From positions 1,364,001 to 1,428,000 of the forward strand of contig JACONQ010000006.1 of assembly GCA_014281115.1 (NCBI GenBank): a stretch of 64,000 nucleotides of DNA, written 5' to 3'. Within the stretch, counting starts at the first letter, position 1; every line of letters begins with the position of its first letter. This document shows positions 54,776-64,000 of the stretch, in pieces. Below the pieces are notes generated by a model. It ran no database searches and was not told the DNA's origin. It saw nothing but the letters and a program-made list of their open reading frames with translations. Both the position numbers and the translations under genes were made by a program. This DNA is from Laburnicola sp. R22_1 (lineage: Eukaryota; Ascomycota; Dothideomycetes; Pleosporales; Didymosphaeriaceae).

Positions 54776-57595
54776 TAGGGATGCGTGCAGTCGCCTGCGG
54801 GCGAATCTTCCGGTTACGGTCATGGCATTTGGTAAACCGCTTGGTATCTCGAGTAAGCGAGATTGCCATGCACGCCCAGAGTTTGAAAGTCTATGTACTA
54901 GGCTGGGGGAAGATTCTTAGCGTTGCTGGTATTACGATTATGCGTCGTTCGGCGCTGGGTATGTTTTGGGAATGGGGATGGGAATGGGGAATGGGAATGG
55001 GAATGGGGGTTGGGATGAATTAGAATTAGAATTAGAATTGGATAGATAGGGATGCGTGGGTACCGCCGGCGGGAGAAGGTGGGTTTCGGGGAACGGGAAT
55101 TTTTGCAATTAGTAGGAATTCCTGGAATGGCCGCTTGGGAAGGAGGCGGTGCTGGCGCTTTGGAGTTCGTGCGAAGGGTTGCTGGGGCGGGATCTCGCGT
55201 ACTAAGGTAGGATACCGGCGTTCTATGCGCCTTGAGGTAGGTAGTGGGGAACGACAGGTGGACGATGGCGAATGGGGACATGTGGAATGGATTCATTCGC
55301 TGATCATTCAGAAGTGAGAGCTCGACTGGCGGCCGTTCAATTCGCACGCAGTACTTCGCTGTCCAACAATCCCTTCCTACCTCCTATGCATGTATGGACC
55401 CAGATGCAATCTCCCTGTCTCAGAGCTCGGTCTCAGCCCTGGACCCGTGCACCCCTGGAAATGCCGCTCACACGTGGATGGCTGCCGGCCGCGAACCGGA
55501 AACGTGGGAACAAGACTGCGAGCTGCGCGTGCTGCGCTGCGAACTCCCCACTCGTGCGCGTGGTCCGGACTTCGCCATGGGAAGCAGCAGCGTAGTCACA
55601 CACACGCGCTCATGAATAAGCTATACGATAGTCCGCTGCGCGCATGCCGGGAGATTTGGCGTTGGAGGCTGGGTACAGAGGTCCGGTGGGCGTGGGCGAG
55701 GTGTGGGGCGTGGTGGCACAAGTACGAGTGGTACGAGCGGCGGTACGAGCTGAAATGGTGTAGAAGTCGGGCGTAATGAAGAGAGGTCATGCAAGGATTT
55801 TTGCGGTACGTTGGAGTGTATATTTAGGTGGAGGGCTGAGACTTTCCATGTGCGTTGTGGGCGTGGGTGGTGGCGGGTAATATTGATGATGGTGGTGAGC
55901 TTACTGTGTACGGTGGCTTCGAGGGTCGGAGCGAGACAGCGGGATGGCGTATACTAATCTATCTGCAGCGGGATTATCGTATAAGCTGGATTTTCATTCT
56001 CGCATACATACGCTTCTAGCTGTTCTGCTGATGCGGCGTTTGCCTGGGTGGATGTGTCTACGAGCGGACCTCGAGTGGCGGTTTCCCGGCGTGCCAGATC
56101 TGAGATGGCTTCATCTATGTCCGATGATACCCAACAATAAAGCGAGTGGCGCGGTTCGTGCCATTCTTCATTACACAGATTCTGGGGTGCGACTCGTTGT
56201 GTTGTGCGTCGAAATAGAGTTGAGATGTAGTTCACCGTGCAGGATCGTGCCTACCCGGTAGATCCACTTTCGTTTGGGATTAGCGCGATTCCCCGCAGTG
56301 AACGCGCGTCGCTGTGGAGAACGAAGCAGATGGCTTTTGCTTGCTAGATGTTTGATCGAACTGGATCCGACGGTACGACCCTTTCTTTGAACTGGTGGTG
56401 TGTGCGTGCTGAATTGGCAGCCTTACAGTCTACTTCACACGCGGAAACTTGATTACTGGTATCTGCTTCTTGTCGCTGATCTATCTTGGTTGCCAACAAA
56501 GTGGTCTTTGGGCCACGTGATCTTACACTTTGCTGTGAAGAGCCGTGTTGGATGATAGGGTGACTTGCCAGCTAACCGCTGCGAATAAGAGCTACATATG
56601 TATCTACGAAAGGGGTGCTGACACAAGCTCGCCAGCGCTGTCGTAGCATACAAGCTCGTCAGTGGAAATCTTTATCAACACTGACAGCACATCTGGATGG
56701 AAAAGAGAAAGGGAATGTCTATCGGTCCAAACCCGTTGTCGTTGTTGAGGCTACAACAAATTGTTTGACGTCCTAAAAAATGCAGCGTGACTGAACATGC
56801 CGGCACAGCAGCACGTGTTTCTTTCGCGAGCTTTTCCCCTAGCCAAAAGATGAGAAAGTAGTAGTGCGTCTGGTTAAATTTAAAAAATGTGAGCCCTGGT
56901 GCACCGGAGCAAAAGTATCCGAGATATTTACGAGTCACAGTGCAGACATGGTTAACGCGTTGCTCAGGGATCCGTCACTGTACATGTACATGTGTGAGCG
57001 AGTGGCAGATTCGTGACACGCGACAGAACACAATGCTCGATTCTATCACTAGAGTTTGCCAAGATCTCCAGTAGCAAATATTTGCGCAGTGTCTGATATC
57101 GTAGACAATTATCATACGCTACAAGAAACTTGTATGAATACAAAATTTCAGACATGTGCTCTTTTCACCCATCTATCATACGTTAACACAATATATATTC
57201 CAATGTACTGTTACTATGTGCCAAAAGTTACTTTCGCAATGTATCGGTGTGTAGCTTTAACTATATCGCGCATAAGACCTGTCTACGTCACAATGTTCTA
57301 TAGCATTGTTAGTCTTTCACTCCTTGTTACTAAGCTCCCTCTGGAGCACTGTTCACCTTCAACGCAGCTCCACCTAAGGTACAAAAGCGCACCTGCAGCT
57401 TCTCTGGTCCCCCATAACTCCCCACTTGTTCGACCTCAACCTGAATTTGCCCTGCAAACTCTACAACACCTTCTTCTTTGCCTCACATTTACACTGTGTT
57501 CAGCACATCTACCAGACACACCCCTCGCTTCTACTTTAAGCACCCACCACTCCACCACAAGAACGCGACACGCTAAAGCAACCGCCGCACACAAG
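54776..57595. other. long gene-poor region
   Basis: 2.8 kb without a gene I can support. Open frames of 60-130 codons occur on both strands (for example 55390-55776 and 55944-56261) but lack domains, introns or good starts. A G-rich microsatellite lies at 54968-55042. The last 200 bp, with a C/A-rich leader, belong to the next gene. Confidence 0.5.
54968..55042 (+). repeat. GGAATG microsatellite followed by TTAGAA repeats
   Basis: Eight G runs of three to five, separated by two or three bases (GGGAATGGGGATGGGAATGG and onward), up to about 55014, then three to four units of TTAGAA. The G part meets the usual pattern for a G-quadruplex. Confidence 0.85.
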
Positions 57596-58897
57596 ATGTC
57601 TACCAACACATCTATCAACATCGGTTCGGGCGCGTCAAACATCGCCTCGAAGAAGCTGAGCCTCAAGGACCGCAAGAAGGCCGAGCAGGCGAAGAAGTCG
57701 CAGCAGCACAAGGCCGCCGCACTCAAGGCGAAGATTTCCGCCGGCAAGACCCCCATCACTGATACCAATACACCCAAGGTTGGCAAAGGCGAGTTCATGG
57801 CAGCCGAGGCCGACAAGATGCCTATGGCTCCTGGCATCGAGTTCATTCCCGCTCATGGCTCGAACACTACGACTGCAGGTAAGACCTTCCATTCGCAAAT
57901 GGGCGAAGACCGTCTAATGTTAGATACAGTTGACCCGCCAGTCACCACCGACGCTGCACTCGAGCATGTGCCCGTCACGTTCATCATCAACGACGCTGAT
58001 CGGTGCGCTACTCTCGACAACTTCAAGAACAAGGCTCTCCACAAGGCCCTCGAAGCCGAGCTGTTCGCGAACCTGGACGACCCTCGCGAGATGCTGGCGC
58101 GTAAATCTCGCAACAGCGCAGAGGCAGAGTCTTGTGCCACCGAGTCCAAGCAGGATCACGTTCGTTCCTCTGCTGTCGTAGACGACCATGATGCAGCGGT
58201 CTATCAAGGGTTTACTCCAGTCCACGCTGCATCGGCGTCGGTGGATGGCGAGTTACAATTCGACGACGCGGCCTCAATCGCAACACCCTCGTCGGTCGCG
58301 TATGGCAAGGATAGCACCGAAGCTGGCACTATTCGATAACGCTGCTCATCAATGACGTCTGCTGGGCATTCTACAAAGTCGACGAAGGAAAAGTTGGAGC
58401 GTGGTGAGCGGGTCAACGCCGACGAGTTCTTCGCAATGTTCGAGGGCAAGGACAGCTCTGTTGTTGCTCCCAAGCAGCCTAGCACACCTTCGAAGCCATC
58501 CGTGACGGAGGTAGAGGCCAACTTTCGGCGCGGTTTGCCTGTAAGCCGGTCCTAGTTGCGGTTCATTACTATTTGCTAACCTGCCCAGATCACCGCCGAG
58601 GACCTTTTTGCGATTGTGCGTAGTAGAGGTGTGTCTGTCGTTGGCTCCAGTAGGTCGAACGGATCATCCACTCCATCAAGCGGTGCAAAGGCAGTGAATT
58701 ATCCACCTATCGCCTACTACGCGGCCTTGCCCCCACCTCTGCGCGTCAAGCAGAATTCGAAAGCTGAGCCTGTTCCTACATCTCCAGAATCGACGAACGA
58801 CTCCGGAGCGGCAACAATGGACTTCCTCATCGAGAGGTTGAGGTCCAGCGCCCTTCGGTCTCGTTCCCATATCGATGGGAATGTGTTGCACCGTTGA
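57596..58897 (+). CDS. multi-exon hypothetical protein
   Basis: Not recognised. The start is ATG 57596 (MSTNTSINIGSGASN) after a C/A-rich leader. Clear introns are 57879-57929 (GTAAGA...ATACAG, 51 nt, in frame) and 58541-58588 (GTAAGC, branch GCTAAC, GCCCAG). Between them the frame hits TAA at 58337-58339, yet coding-like sequence resumes in the same frame (STKEKLERGERVNADEFFAM). A weak GTCGCG...CAAAG intron at 58295-58378 would bypass the stop and give 372 aa. Alternatively the stop is an indel or real. N-terminal part: Lys-rich helix (LSLKDRKKAEQAKKSQQHKA); middle: VTFIINDADRC and a helical DNFKNKALHKALEAELFANL; C-terminal: NFRRGLP joined to ITAEDLFAIVRSRGVSVV, with FLIERLRSS near the end. 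No known domain. Confidence 0.65.
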
Positions 58898-59439
58898 ATC
58901 TGACACAGTGGCCGTTTTGAGTCACTTTTCGGACTCTTTTCTAGATGCATCCAAGTCTGTGTGCGATTTCCAGTTTAGTGTTTGCGTCTTTGGGTTTTTT
59001 TCTCCGTTACTCTCTCGCCGACTTGGAACTCACTGGCTTTCTGTAGCCTTGTGGACCTTTCCAATGCGGCACGCTGTTGAGGTGTTTTCGAGATTTTGAT
59101 ATCCTGTCGATATGGCTACTGAAAGCCTATTGGCGATGCGTATGACATAAATAGTAAATGAATCTTTTTTTTATTGAAGGCACGTGTATGAAAAACTGTG
59201 ACTTTCCCGCTTGTTTGAAAATCTACAATGTCTTATCAGCAGCGAACTTATAGAGAAGAGTATAAAACGTCTCTAAGTCCACGACTACGAGCAACATAGC
59301 CATCCATGGACCCGTAGGGGGTTGTTAGGAGCCCCGGCCCGTGTTTTTTCACGTGCCCAGGCAGGTGATCGCGGGCGCCTGTGCGCCTTCCCCTCAATGA
59401 GCAGCCAATCGCTCATCATTAGCGCCACATCAATCTTAC
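58898..59439. other. intergenic
   Basis: About 540 bp: 3' flank of the preceding gene and promoter of the next. No supported feature. Confidence 0.5.
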
Positions 59440-62310
59440 ATGATTGGCGCCGACCTGTTTTCTTCCTACGCTCCACTACTTATATCGAAGTCATTCCGTC
59501 GCGACACTACCCGTATAATGCAGAGCTCTGTACGGCACGACCCCGCTAGCGGAATTTCTGATGGCGAGGATAGATTCGACATGAGCGTCTTCGGGAAGTC
59601 GACGCCCGTGCTGATTGACGCCGACCTGGTTTCTTACCGCGTTCCACTACTTATATCGAAGTCATTCCGACGCGACACCATCCGTACAATGCTGAGCTCT
59701 GTAGGGAACGACCCCGGTAGCGGAATCTCTGATGACGACGATAGAATTGACGAGAGCGGCTTCAGGAAGTCGACGCCCATGCGTACGCGTTTGCGCACCC
59801 TAAAAAACCTGGATGCTGTGTCCGATCCCACCCGTCAACTTTACCTCTGGCTTCGATATTTTCCTTTCATGGACTGGTTCCCTCCGCCCGACTCATGGCG
59901 TGGGATGATTGCATCACACGTGGACAGCCTATTTCAAGATTGGTTTACCGTCCACTGGTTCGTGACCCGATACGAAGCTACGATCCGCAAGAGATGGAGG
60001 GCAAAGACGGTCGAACAGAGGCGAAAAATCATCTTGGATGCATGGCCTGACATGGCACTCAACCATCGTCCCGATCATGACATTTTGTTCAATTCGCCTG
60101 AGGCCGCGGAACATTTTGGAGGCAATCCCATCAACATCTACGCTCATTTCAATTCAAAGACTTGTAAGCTACCTTACATGAACCAAGAGGATTTGGTGCA
60201 GCCTAGGACCTTCCTTACCCTTCTAAATTCAAGAGCTCGCAACATGCCGCACACTTTCGCTCATGCGGAGTTGATCCACAGCCCCTTGGGTGCCTGGAAG
60301 GAGGAAACTCTCTGGAAAAATCTCCAGGGCTACACTGTCTCGTTCACCGGACAGATTGATGTTGGTTATGGCAAGGTCTTGCCGTGGGTCAACAAACAGG
60401 ATGCCGTGGACTATGTCCGGAAAGGCAGAGCTATGCACCCAGGCTCTGCAATGCAGGTGCTCCAAATCCAATGCGCGATATGGGAATTCCTCGAATCCTG
60501 TTGTCGTAAGATAATGCACGAAGTCGATGAAGACACATTAATTTCGGCGCCTATAATGCCCGAGCCGCCGCCTTTGTCAGATCAAGACTTGAATTACAAG
60601 TCTATTGGTGACACAGCAATGGAAGAGCCATATCGCGCGCCTCCACGGACCGACTTTTCTCGCCTTAAAGCCCTCATATCCGCCAGAATCGGGGACCTAG
60701 AGGATCACGTGTGGGCTTTGCGAGAAGACCCGGGCTATTTTGCCGAGACTTTTCAGAGCTACAGGGAACACGAACCAAAGTACGCAAGAGCCACCAATGG
60801 CCAAAAGCACTTTCTTGCCCATCGACAGCCGGAAGCCATCATGAGCTACTTTGTTCGCGATATTCTTTTGGATGGCTACTACTTGCTGTACAATTGGCAT
60901 GAATGCTACCGGCTCCTCGTGGATTTCGAAAAAATGGCGCAGGAGCATTCTGCAGCCATCGAGTGCGGACAAGGCCTTCCAGATAAATTCACCAAAGCAA
61001 TAAAGCAGCTTTGGAACCTATTTCTTTCTATTCTCACAGACGTGCATGCCAACTTTAGGAGAGGGTTGATGGTGTCGCCGCCACTTCGCCACCTGTTCCA
61101 GAAGCACCCTGGTGATCCCATGGATATGGATCTCAGTATGTCATTGAATGTGGCGGAAGTTGAGAAAGATCCCGCCGCTAAAGATTTAGTGCGTATCGTC
61201 AATGCCATCATTATGCAGAACGATCCACCGTACGATGGGTACGACTTATATCTGGACGAATTAGATAGGCACATGGAGAGGGATCCCGATCTCAAAAATT
61301 TGATCTCGCCATGGGTCGGATACTTCCTGTCCCAAATGTCGGTTACCTCCGAGGGTATACATCAACTACGTCTTTTCCGGCCATGGGTAGCAGAGGTCGA
61401 ACACGACCTGAGTAAGCACACGTTCAGTCCAGATACCTTAACAGCACCAGCAATGCGTGACGGAAGTGACCATTTTATGGCACTCACTGAGAGGTGGTCT
61501 GGTATAATGGGCCCTTGTCTTGATGACTATGCGCTTGTCCGTTTGGCCGACCCTTCGGATGGCAAGTTCGATTTCCCTGTCAGCGAGCGCAGAACCCGCA
61601 CTAGTGTAAAGAGGATGCAAGCCGCTGAAGCCAATCTCGACCGGTTTTGGAAGCGCGCCGATGCATACTGCAAGAAGAGAACTGGCAAGACATTCCCAGA
61701 GCTGTTTGACAAAGATATTACGAATGGGAGGACTATTCAACGCACACCGAACTGGGTCGATCCTCCCAAATTTAAAAAGGGGAAGAAGGATGAGTCAACC
61801 GAGAGAACCCCACAAGTCGAGTATATATATCAACCATTCTCCCTTCTTGATCACGACGCATCTCGCGAAGTTACCGGGACATTCGACAAGCTCTCCCTCT
61901 CCACGAAGGACAAAATCAAGACACGTGGTTCGGCGGCAATACCAGACACCCAGACCCCTACTATTGACCACCAGGACCCGGCTACCCCAGCCCGTCAACC
62001 AGTGTTCCAAGTCGACAAACGCTCCTTCAAGGTTTTCAAAGCTCTATTCCACTCACCACTATCACCAGACATCCCAGGTGAGGTCCCTTGGACTGACTTC
62101 ATCCATGCTATGGCATCAACTGGATTCTCTGTTGAGAAACTTCACGGATCCGCCTGGCAGTTCACCCCCAAGACGCTAGATGTCGAACGTTCGATCCAGT
62201 TCCATGAACCTCACCCGGCAAGCAAACTTCCGTTTACTTGGGCCAGACGATTTGGTCGACGCTTGCACAGAGCTTATGGGTGGACTGGAGACATGTTTAG
62301 AATGGCATGA
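59440..62310 (+). CDS. large fungal orphan protein with C-terminal HicA-like motif pattern
   Basis: 956 aa, single open frame, ATG 59440. Residues 1-57 and 58-114 are a recent tandem duplication (171 bp per copy), so the ancestral start may be the second copy. Residues about 130-700 are helical without recognised domain (RYFPFMDWFPPPDSW, EQRRKIILDAWPDMALNH, KLPYMNQEDLVQPRTF). A basic disordered linker follows (KFKKGKKDESTE). The last 110 residues follow the pattern VPWTDFIHAMASTGF, GSAWQFTP, SIQFHEPHP, RRFGRRLHRAYGW, seen at the ends of many fungal proteins named only hypothetical or 'ipa protein'. The helix, strand, GS, strand, FHxPH, helix order resembles the HicA double-stranded-RNA-binding-like fold, though the HicA catalytic His after GS is Ala/Trp here. 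Probably intracellular; function unknown. Confidence 0.75.
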   Translation: MIGADLFSSYAPLLISKSFRRDTTRIMQSSVRHDPASGISDGEDRFDMSVFGKSTPVLIDADLVSYRVPLLISKSFRRDTIRTMLSSVGNDPGSGISDDDDRIDESGFRKSTPMRTRLRTLKNLDAVSDPTRQLYLWLRYFPFMDWFPPPDSWRGMIASHVDSLFQDWFTVHWFVTRYEATIRKRWRAKTVEQRRKIILDAWPDMALNHRPDHDILFNSPEAAEHFGGNPINIYAHFNSKTCKLPYMNQEDLVQPRTFLTLLNSRARNMPHTFAHAELIHSPLGAWKEETLWKNLQGYTVSFTGQIDVGYGKVLPWVNKQDAVDYVRKGRAMHPGSAMQVLQIQCAIWEFLESCCRKIMHEVDEDTLISAPIMPEPPPLSDQDLNYKSIGDTAMEEPYRAPPRTDFSRLKALISARIGDLEDHVWALREDPGYFAETFQSYREHEPKYARATNGQKHFLAHRQPEAIMSYFVRDILLDGYYLLYNWHECYRLLVDFEKMAQEHSAAIECGQGLPDKFTKAIKQLWNLFLSILTDVHANFRRGLMVSPPLRHLFQKHPGDPMDMDLSMSLNVAEVEKDPAAKDLVRIVNAIIMQNDPPYDGYDLYLDELDRHMERDPDLKNLISPWVGYFLSQMSVTSEGIHQLRLFRPWVAEVEHDLSKHTFSPDTLTAPAMRDGSDHFMALTERWSGIMGPCLDDYALVRLADPSDGKFDFPVSERRTRTSVKRMQAAEANLDRFWKRADAYCKKRTGKTFPELFDKDITNGRTIQRTPNWVDPPKFKKGKKDESTERTPQVEYIYQPFSLLDHDASREVTGTFDKLSLSTKDKIKTRGSAAIPDTQTPTIDHQDPATPARQPVFQVDKRSFKVFKALFHSPLSPDIPGEVPWTDFIHAMASTGFSVEKLHGSAWQFTPKTLDVERSIQFHEPHPASKLPFTWARRFGRRLHRAYGWTGDMFRMA
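59442..59783 (+). repeat. 171-bp in-frame tandem duplication
   Basis: Copies 59442-59612 and 59613-59783 both begin GATTG(G/A)CGCCGACCTG and share CCACTACTTATATCGAAGTC, GAGCTCTGTA and GGAAGTCGACGCCC. They are about 85-90% identical by eye and encode two 57-residue units containing PLLISKSFRRDT. Confidence 0.9.
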
Positions 62311-62483
62311 TGTGGTCTACTTGTGCAAAGAGACTACTTGCTCCACAAAGGGTCTTCAGGGATATGGATTGTTCACGGTGTTTGAGTTGGCAGGAGTTTT
62401 CAAGGCGTTGAATGATGACATAGGAAAATACTTGGCATAACGATATTTTGGGTATTCAGAAAAGCTCTGATTGAGCGACGCAC

Positions 62484-62936
62484 ATGCTTGAGCGAGGCGA
62501 AATTGAAGTTATTCGGTTCATCTATTACCAGTACATGCGTTCAGCAGGTCATACGGACACATTTTTGCAACGTCTTCTTAAGTGTCCATGGCTTGAGATG
62601 CTCGCGGACTTCTCCGCGGATGAACTCTATGAACTGGACACCATTAGTTTGCAATGGTGGCAGCGGTGGGAACATTTTCCCCGAAAATTCTACTTAGTCG
62701 ACCACGCTATCATCACCACGACCCGTCTTTGTATAAGAGCATCCAATTCCGGTAAATGGCTTCAGAGAAACATGTCCCTGATGCATTTATTTGGGTGCTT
62801 TCCTTACGCGGAAGGAAATATTAGCGCCTGCCGCGCCCGAAGGGTTCGGAAGCGACCAATGAGAGTATTATGGCACCAGTGCAATAATTATCTAGCCTTA
62901 CATAAGCCGACCCAGTGGTCCAATATGGTGTTGTAA
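62484..62936 (+). CDS. doubtful 150-aa ORF
   Basis: ATG 62484 (MLERGEIEVIRFIYYQYM), open for 150 codons to TAA. Composition is protein-like (aromatic and acidic residues, SADELYELDTISLQWWQRW), and it follows the 956-aa gene by 173 bp in the same direction. No domain and no intron evidence. It may be a small gene, a fragment of a degraded neighbour, or chance. Confidence 0.3.
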   Translation: MLERGEIEVIRFIYYQYMRSAGHTDTFLQRLLKCPWLEMLADFSADELYELDTISLQWWQRWEHFPRKFYLVDHAIITTTRLCIRASNSGKWLQRNMSLMHLFGCFPYAEGNISACRARRVRKRPMRVLWHQCNNYLALHKPTQWSNMVL

Positions 62937-63052
62937 TTATCACACCACCTGGTGCTGGCTGTCTATGACGAAATGGGCGCATCCTTAAACGCACACACTT
63001 CCCACGACTGTATCTCGATATCGCATCAATACTTTCATCTGTCCACATCAAA

Positions 63053-64000
63053 ATGCAGAATATGCGCGCCTGACAGTTCAAGACCACCGCCGGTGGCATC
63101 GAGAAGAACCTCTATCTCCCGGCCGCGGGCGTTCCAAAGCCACGCATCAATCAGGACCAAGTCCTAGTCAAAGTATACAGCGCAGCTCTCAATCACATAG
63201 ACTACAAAGTCCCCGAACTGGGAATCGCGGCAAGAGCTGTGATCCCCTCGCCGTCTACGCCTGGTAGGGACTTTTGTGGCAAAATTGCAAAGACTGGACA
63301 TAAGGTCAGCTCACGCGGCGTCGGCGAGATGGTGTTCGGCACTCATTCTGGACCCCTCGGTCACGGATCCCTAGGCCAGTACATTGCAGTTTCGCAAGAC
63401 ATGTTTGCCACCATTCTGGAAGGAGCGAAAGTTGACGACATGGCCGGCGTTGGCGTAGCTGTACTCACGGCATATCAATCTATACATGCGAACGCCAAGA
63501 AGGGCGACGAAGTTTTTATAAACGGTGGCTCTGGTGGTTGTGGTGTCTTCGGCATTCAGATCGCAAAGTCGCTGGGCTGCCATGTAACGACATTATGCTC
63601 GAGCGCCAATGTAGAGCTTTGCAAGAGCCTGGGCGCAGACGAAGTCATTGACTACAAATCCGTCGATCTGATCACAGTGCTAAAAGAGAAGGGTCAAGTC
63701 TTTAACTTGGTCGTTGATAATGTCGGCTTGCCGTCTAACCTGTATAGCTCCTGCCATTATTTTACCGTAGCTGGCGGCAAATTCGCGCAAGTGGGGACAG
63801 AGATTAGTGTGGTATCTGCAGTTCAACATGCGAGAAATATGATTCTTCCTAGGTTCCTCGGCGGCGGAAAACGGAAATATCAAATCATCATAGTAAAGAC
63901 TAAGCACGAGGACTTAAACCAGCTTGCAAATTGGATAAGTGAAGGGAAAATCCGCACGGTGATTGATTCAGTGTGGGAGTACGACGATGCTCCCCGGGCT
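63053..64000 (+). pseudogene. MDR-family zinc-independent oxidoreductase, nonsense codon at residue 7; 3' end beyond window
   Basis: A quinone-oxidoreductase/enoyl-reductase type NAD(P)H enzyme. The frame from ATG 63053 reads MQNMRA, TGA (63071-63073), QFKTTAGGIEKNLYLP and stays open to the window end, about 308 further codons. Relatives usually have Trp here (MxAWQF-type), so TGG has probably become TGA. Motifs: NHIDYK, TPGRDFCGKI, Rossmann NGGSGGCGVFGIQIAK, GADEVIDY, VVDNVG. Catalytic zinc cysteines of true alcohol dehydrogenases are absent. No other in-frame ATG occurs until about residue 84, beyond the start of the fold. A small 5' exon spliced to CTGACAG/TTC would rescue it, but no donor is evident; hence pseudogene rather than functional, with caution. 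Confidence 0.7.

Noticed and set aside
54774..54779. TTAGGG near the right end of the 54.5-kb MITE, as telomeric repeat
   Set aside because: A single unit formed by the MITE end and flank, with no tandem copies.
55390..55776. 128-codon open frame
   Set aside because: Arg/Trp/Cys-rich composition typical of non-coding frames, and overlapped by another equally open frame.
1..64000. tRNA, rRNA, CRISPR or secondary-metabolite cluster
   Set aside because: I looked for tRNA B-box-like motifs (GGTTCGAATCC type), regularly spaced repeats and PKS/NRPS motifs by eye and saw none. A tRNAscan-SE run would settle the tRNA point.

Overview
The window is nuclear DNA of a filamentous ascomycete (Pezizomycotina). 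I lean towards Dothideomycetes, but the sequence alone does not prove the class. The evidence is: many genes carry 44-80 nt GT-AG introns; recognisable fungal families are present (UFD4, DUG2, an exgD-type glucanase, a Zn2Cys6 regulator, a TCO89-like protein, a GPI cell-wall protein); and one AT-rich block full of TAA/TAG with GC-rich ends looks like a transposon degraded by repeat-induced point mutation (RIP).

Layout. 0.6-31.7 kb is mostly housekeeping: the HECT ubiquitin ligase UFD4 (-), the NAD-synthesis enzyme NMNAT (+), a membrane-anchored GH5 exo-beta-1,3-glucanase (+), a hypothetical protein (-), the glutathione-degradation protein DUG2 (-), a membrane hypothetical (+), a very acidic repeat protein (+), a nuclear-type hypothetical (-), a Zn2Cys6 transcription factor (-), a 159-bp MITE, a small mitochondrial-type protein (-) and a small nuclear-type protein (-). 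32.3-36.2 kb is a more AT-rich block of four small orphan genes on the + strand. Three of them share a VSPL motif and a related C-terminus, and look like an undescribed tandem family. 36.8-50.6 kb returns to conserved genes: a Pro/Ala-rich protein (-), a zinc-finger/poly-Gln protein (-), an ABC-F ATPase (-), a hypothetical (+), a TCO89-like TORC1 protein (+) and a GPI-anchored surface protein (+). 51.5-54.8 kb is transposon territory: a TA-inserted element sits at the exact centre of a palindromic CAGTG...CACTG element, followed by a 314-bp MITE. 55-57.6 kb holds no gene I can support. 57.6-64 kb holds a multi-exon hypothetical, a 956-aa fungal orphan with a C-terminus resembling the HicA fold and a duplicated N-terminus, a doubtful small ORF, and an MDR-type oxidoreductase with a nonsense codon near its start that runs off the window.

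Functions in the window include ubiquitin-mediated protein turnover (UFD4), NAD and glutathione metabolism (NMNAT, DUG2), cell wall and surface (GH5 glucanase, GPI protein), translation (ABC-F) and growth control (TCO89-like). They do not form a gene cluster. Exon coordinates were worked out by eye from splice consensus and reading-frame continuity. Three genes (near 21.6, 30.7 and 58.3 kb) show frame breaks that may be assembly indels, missed introns or real mutations.
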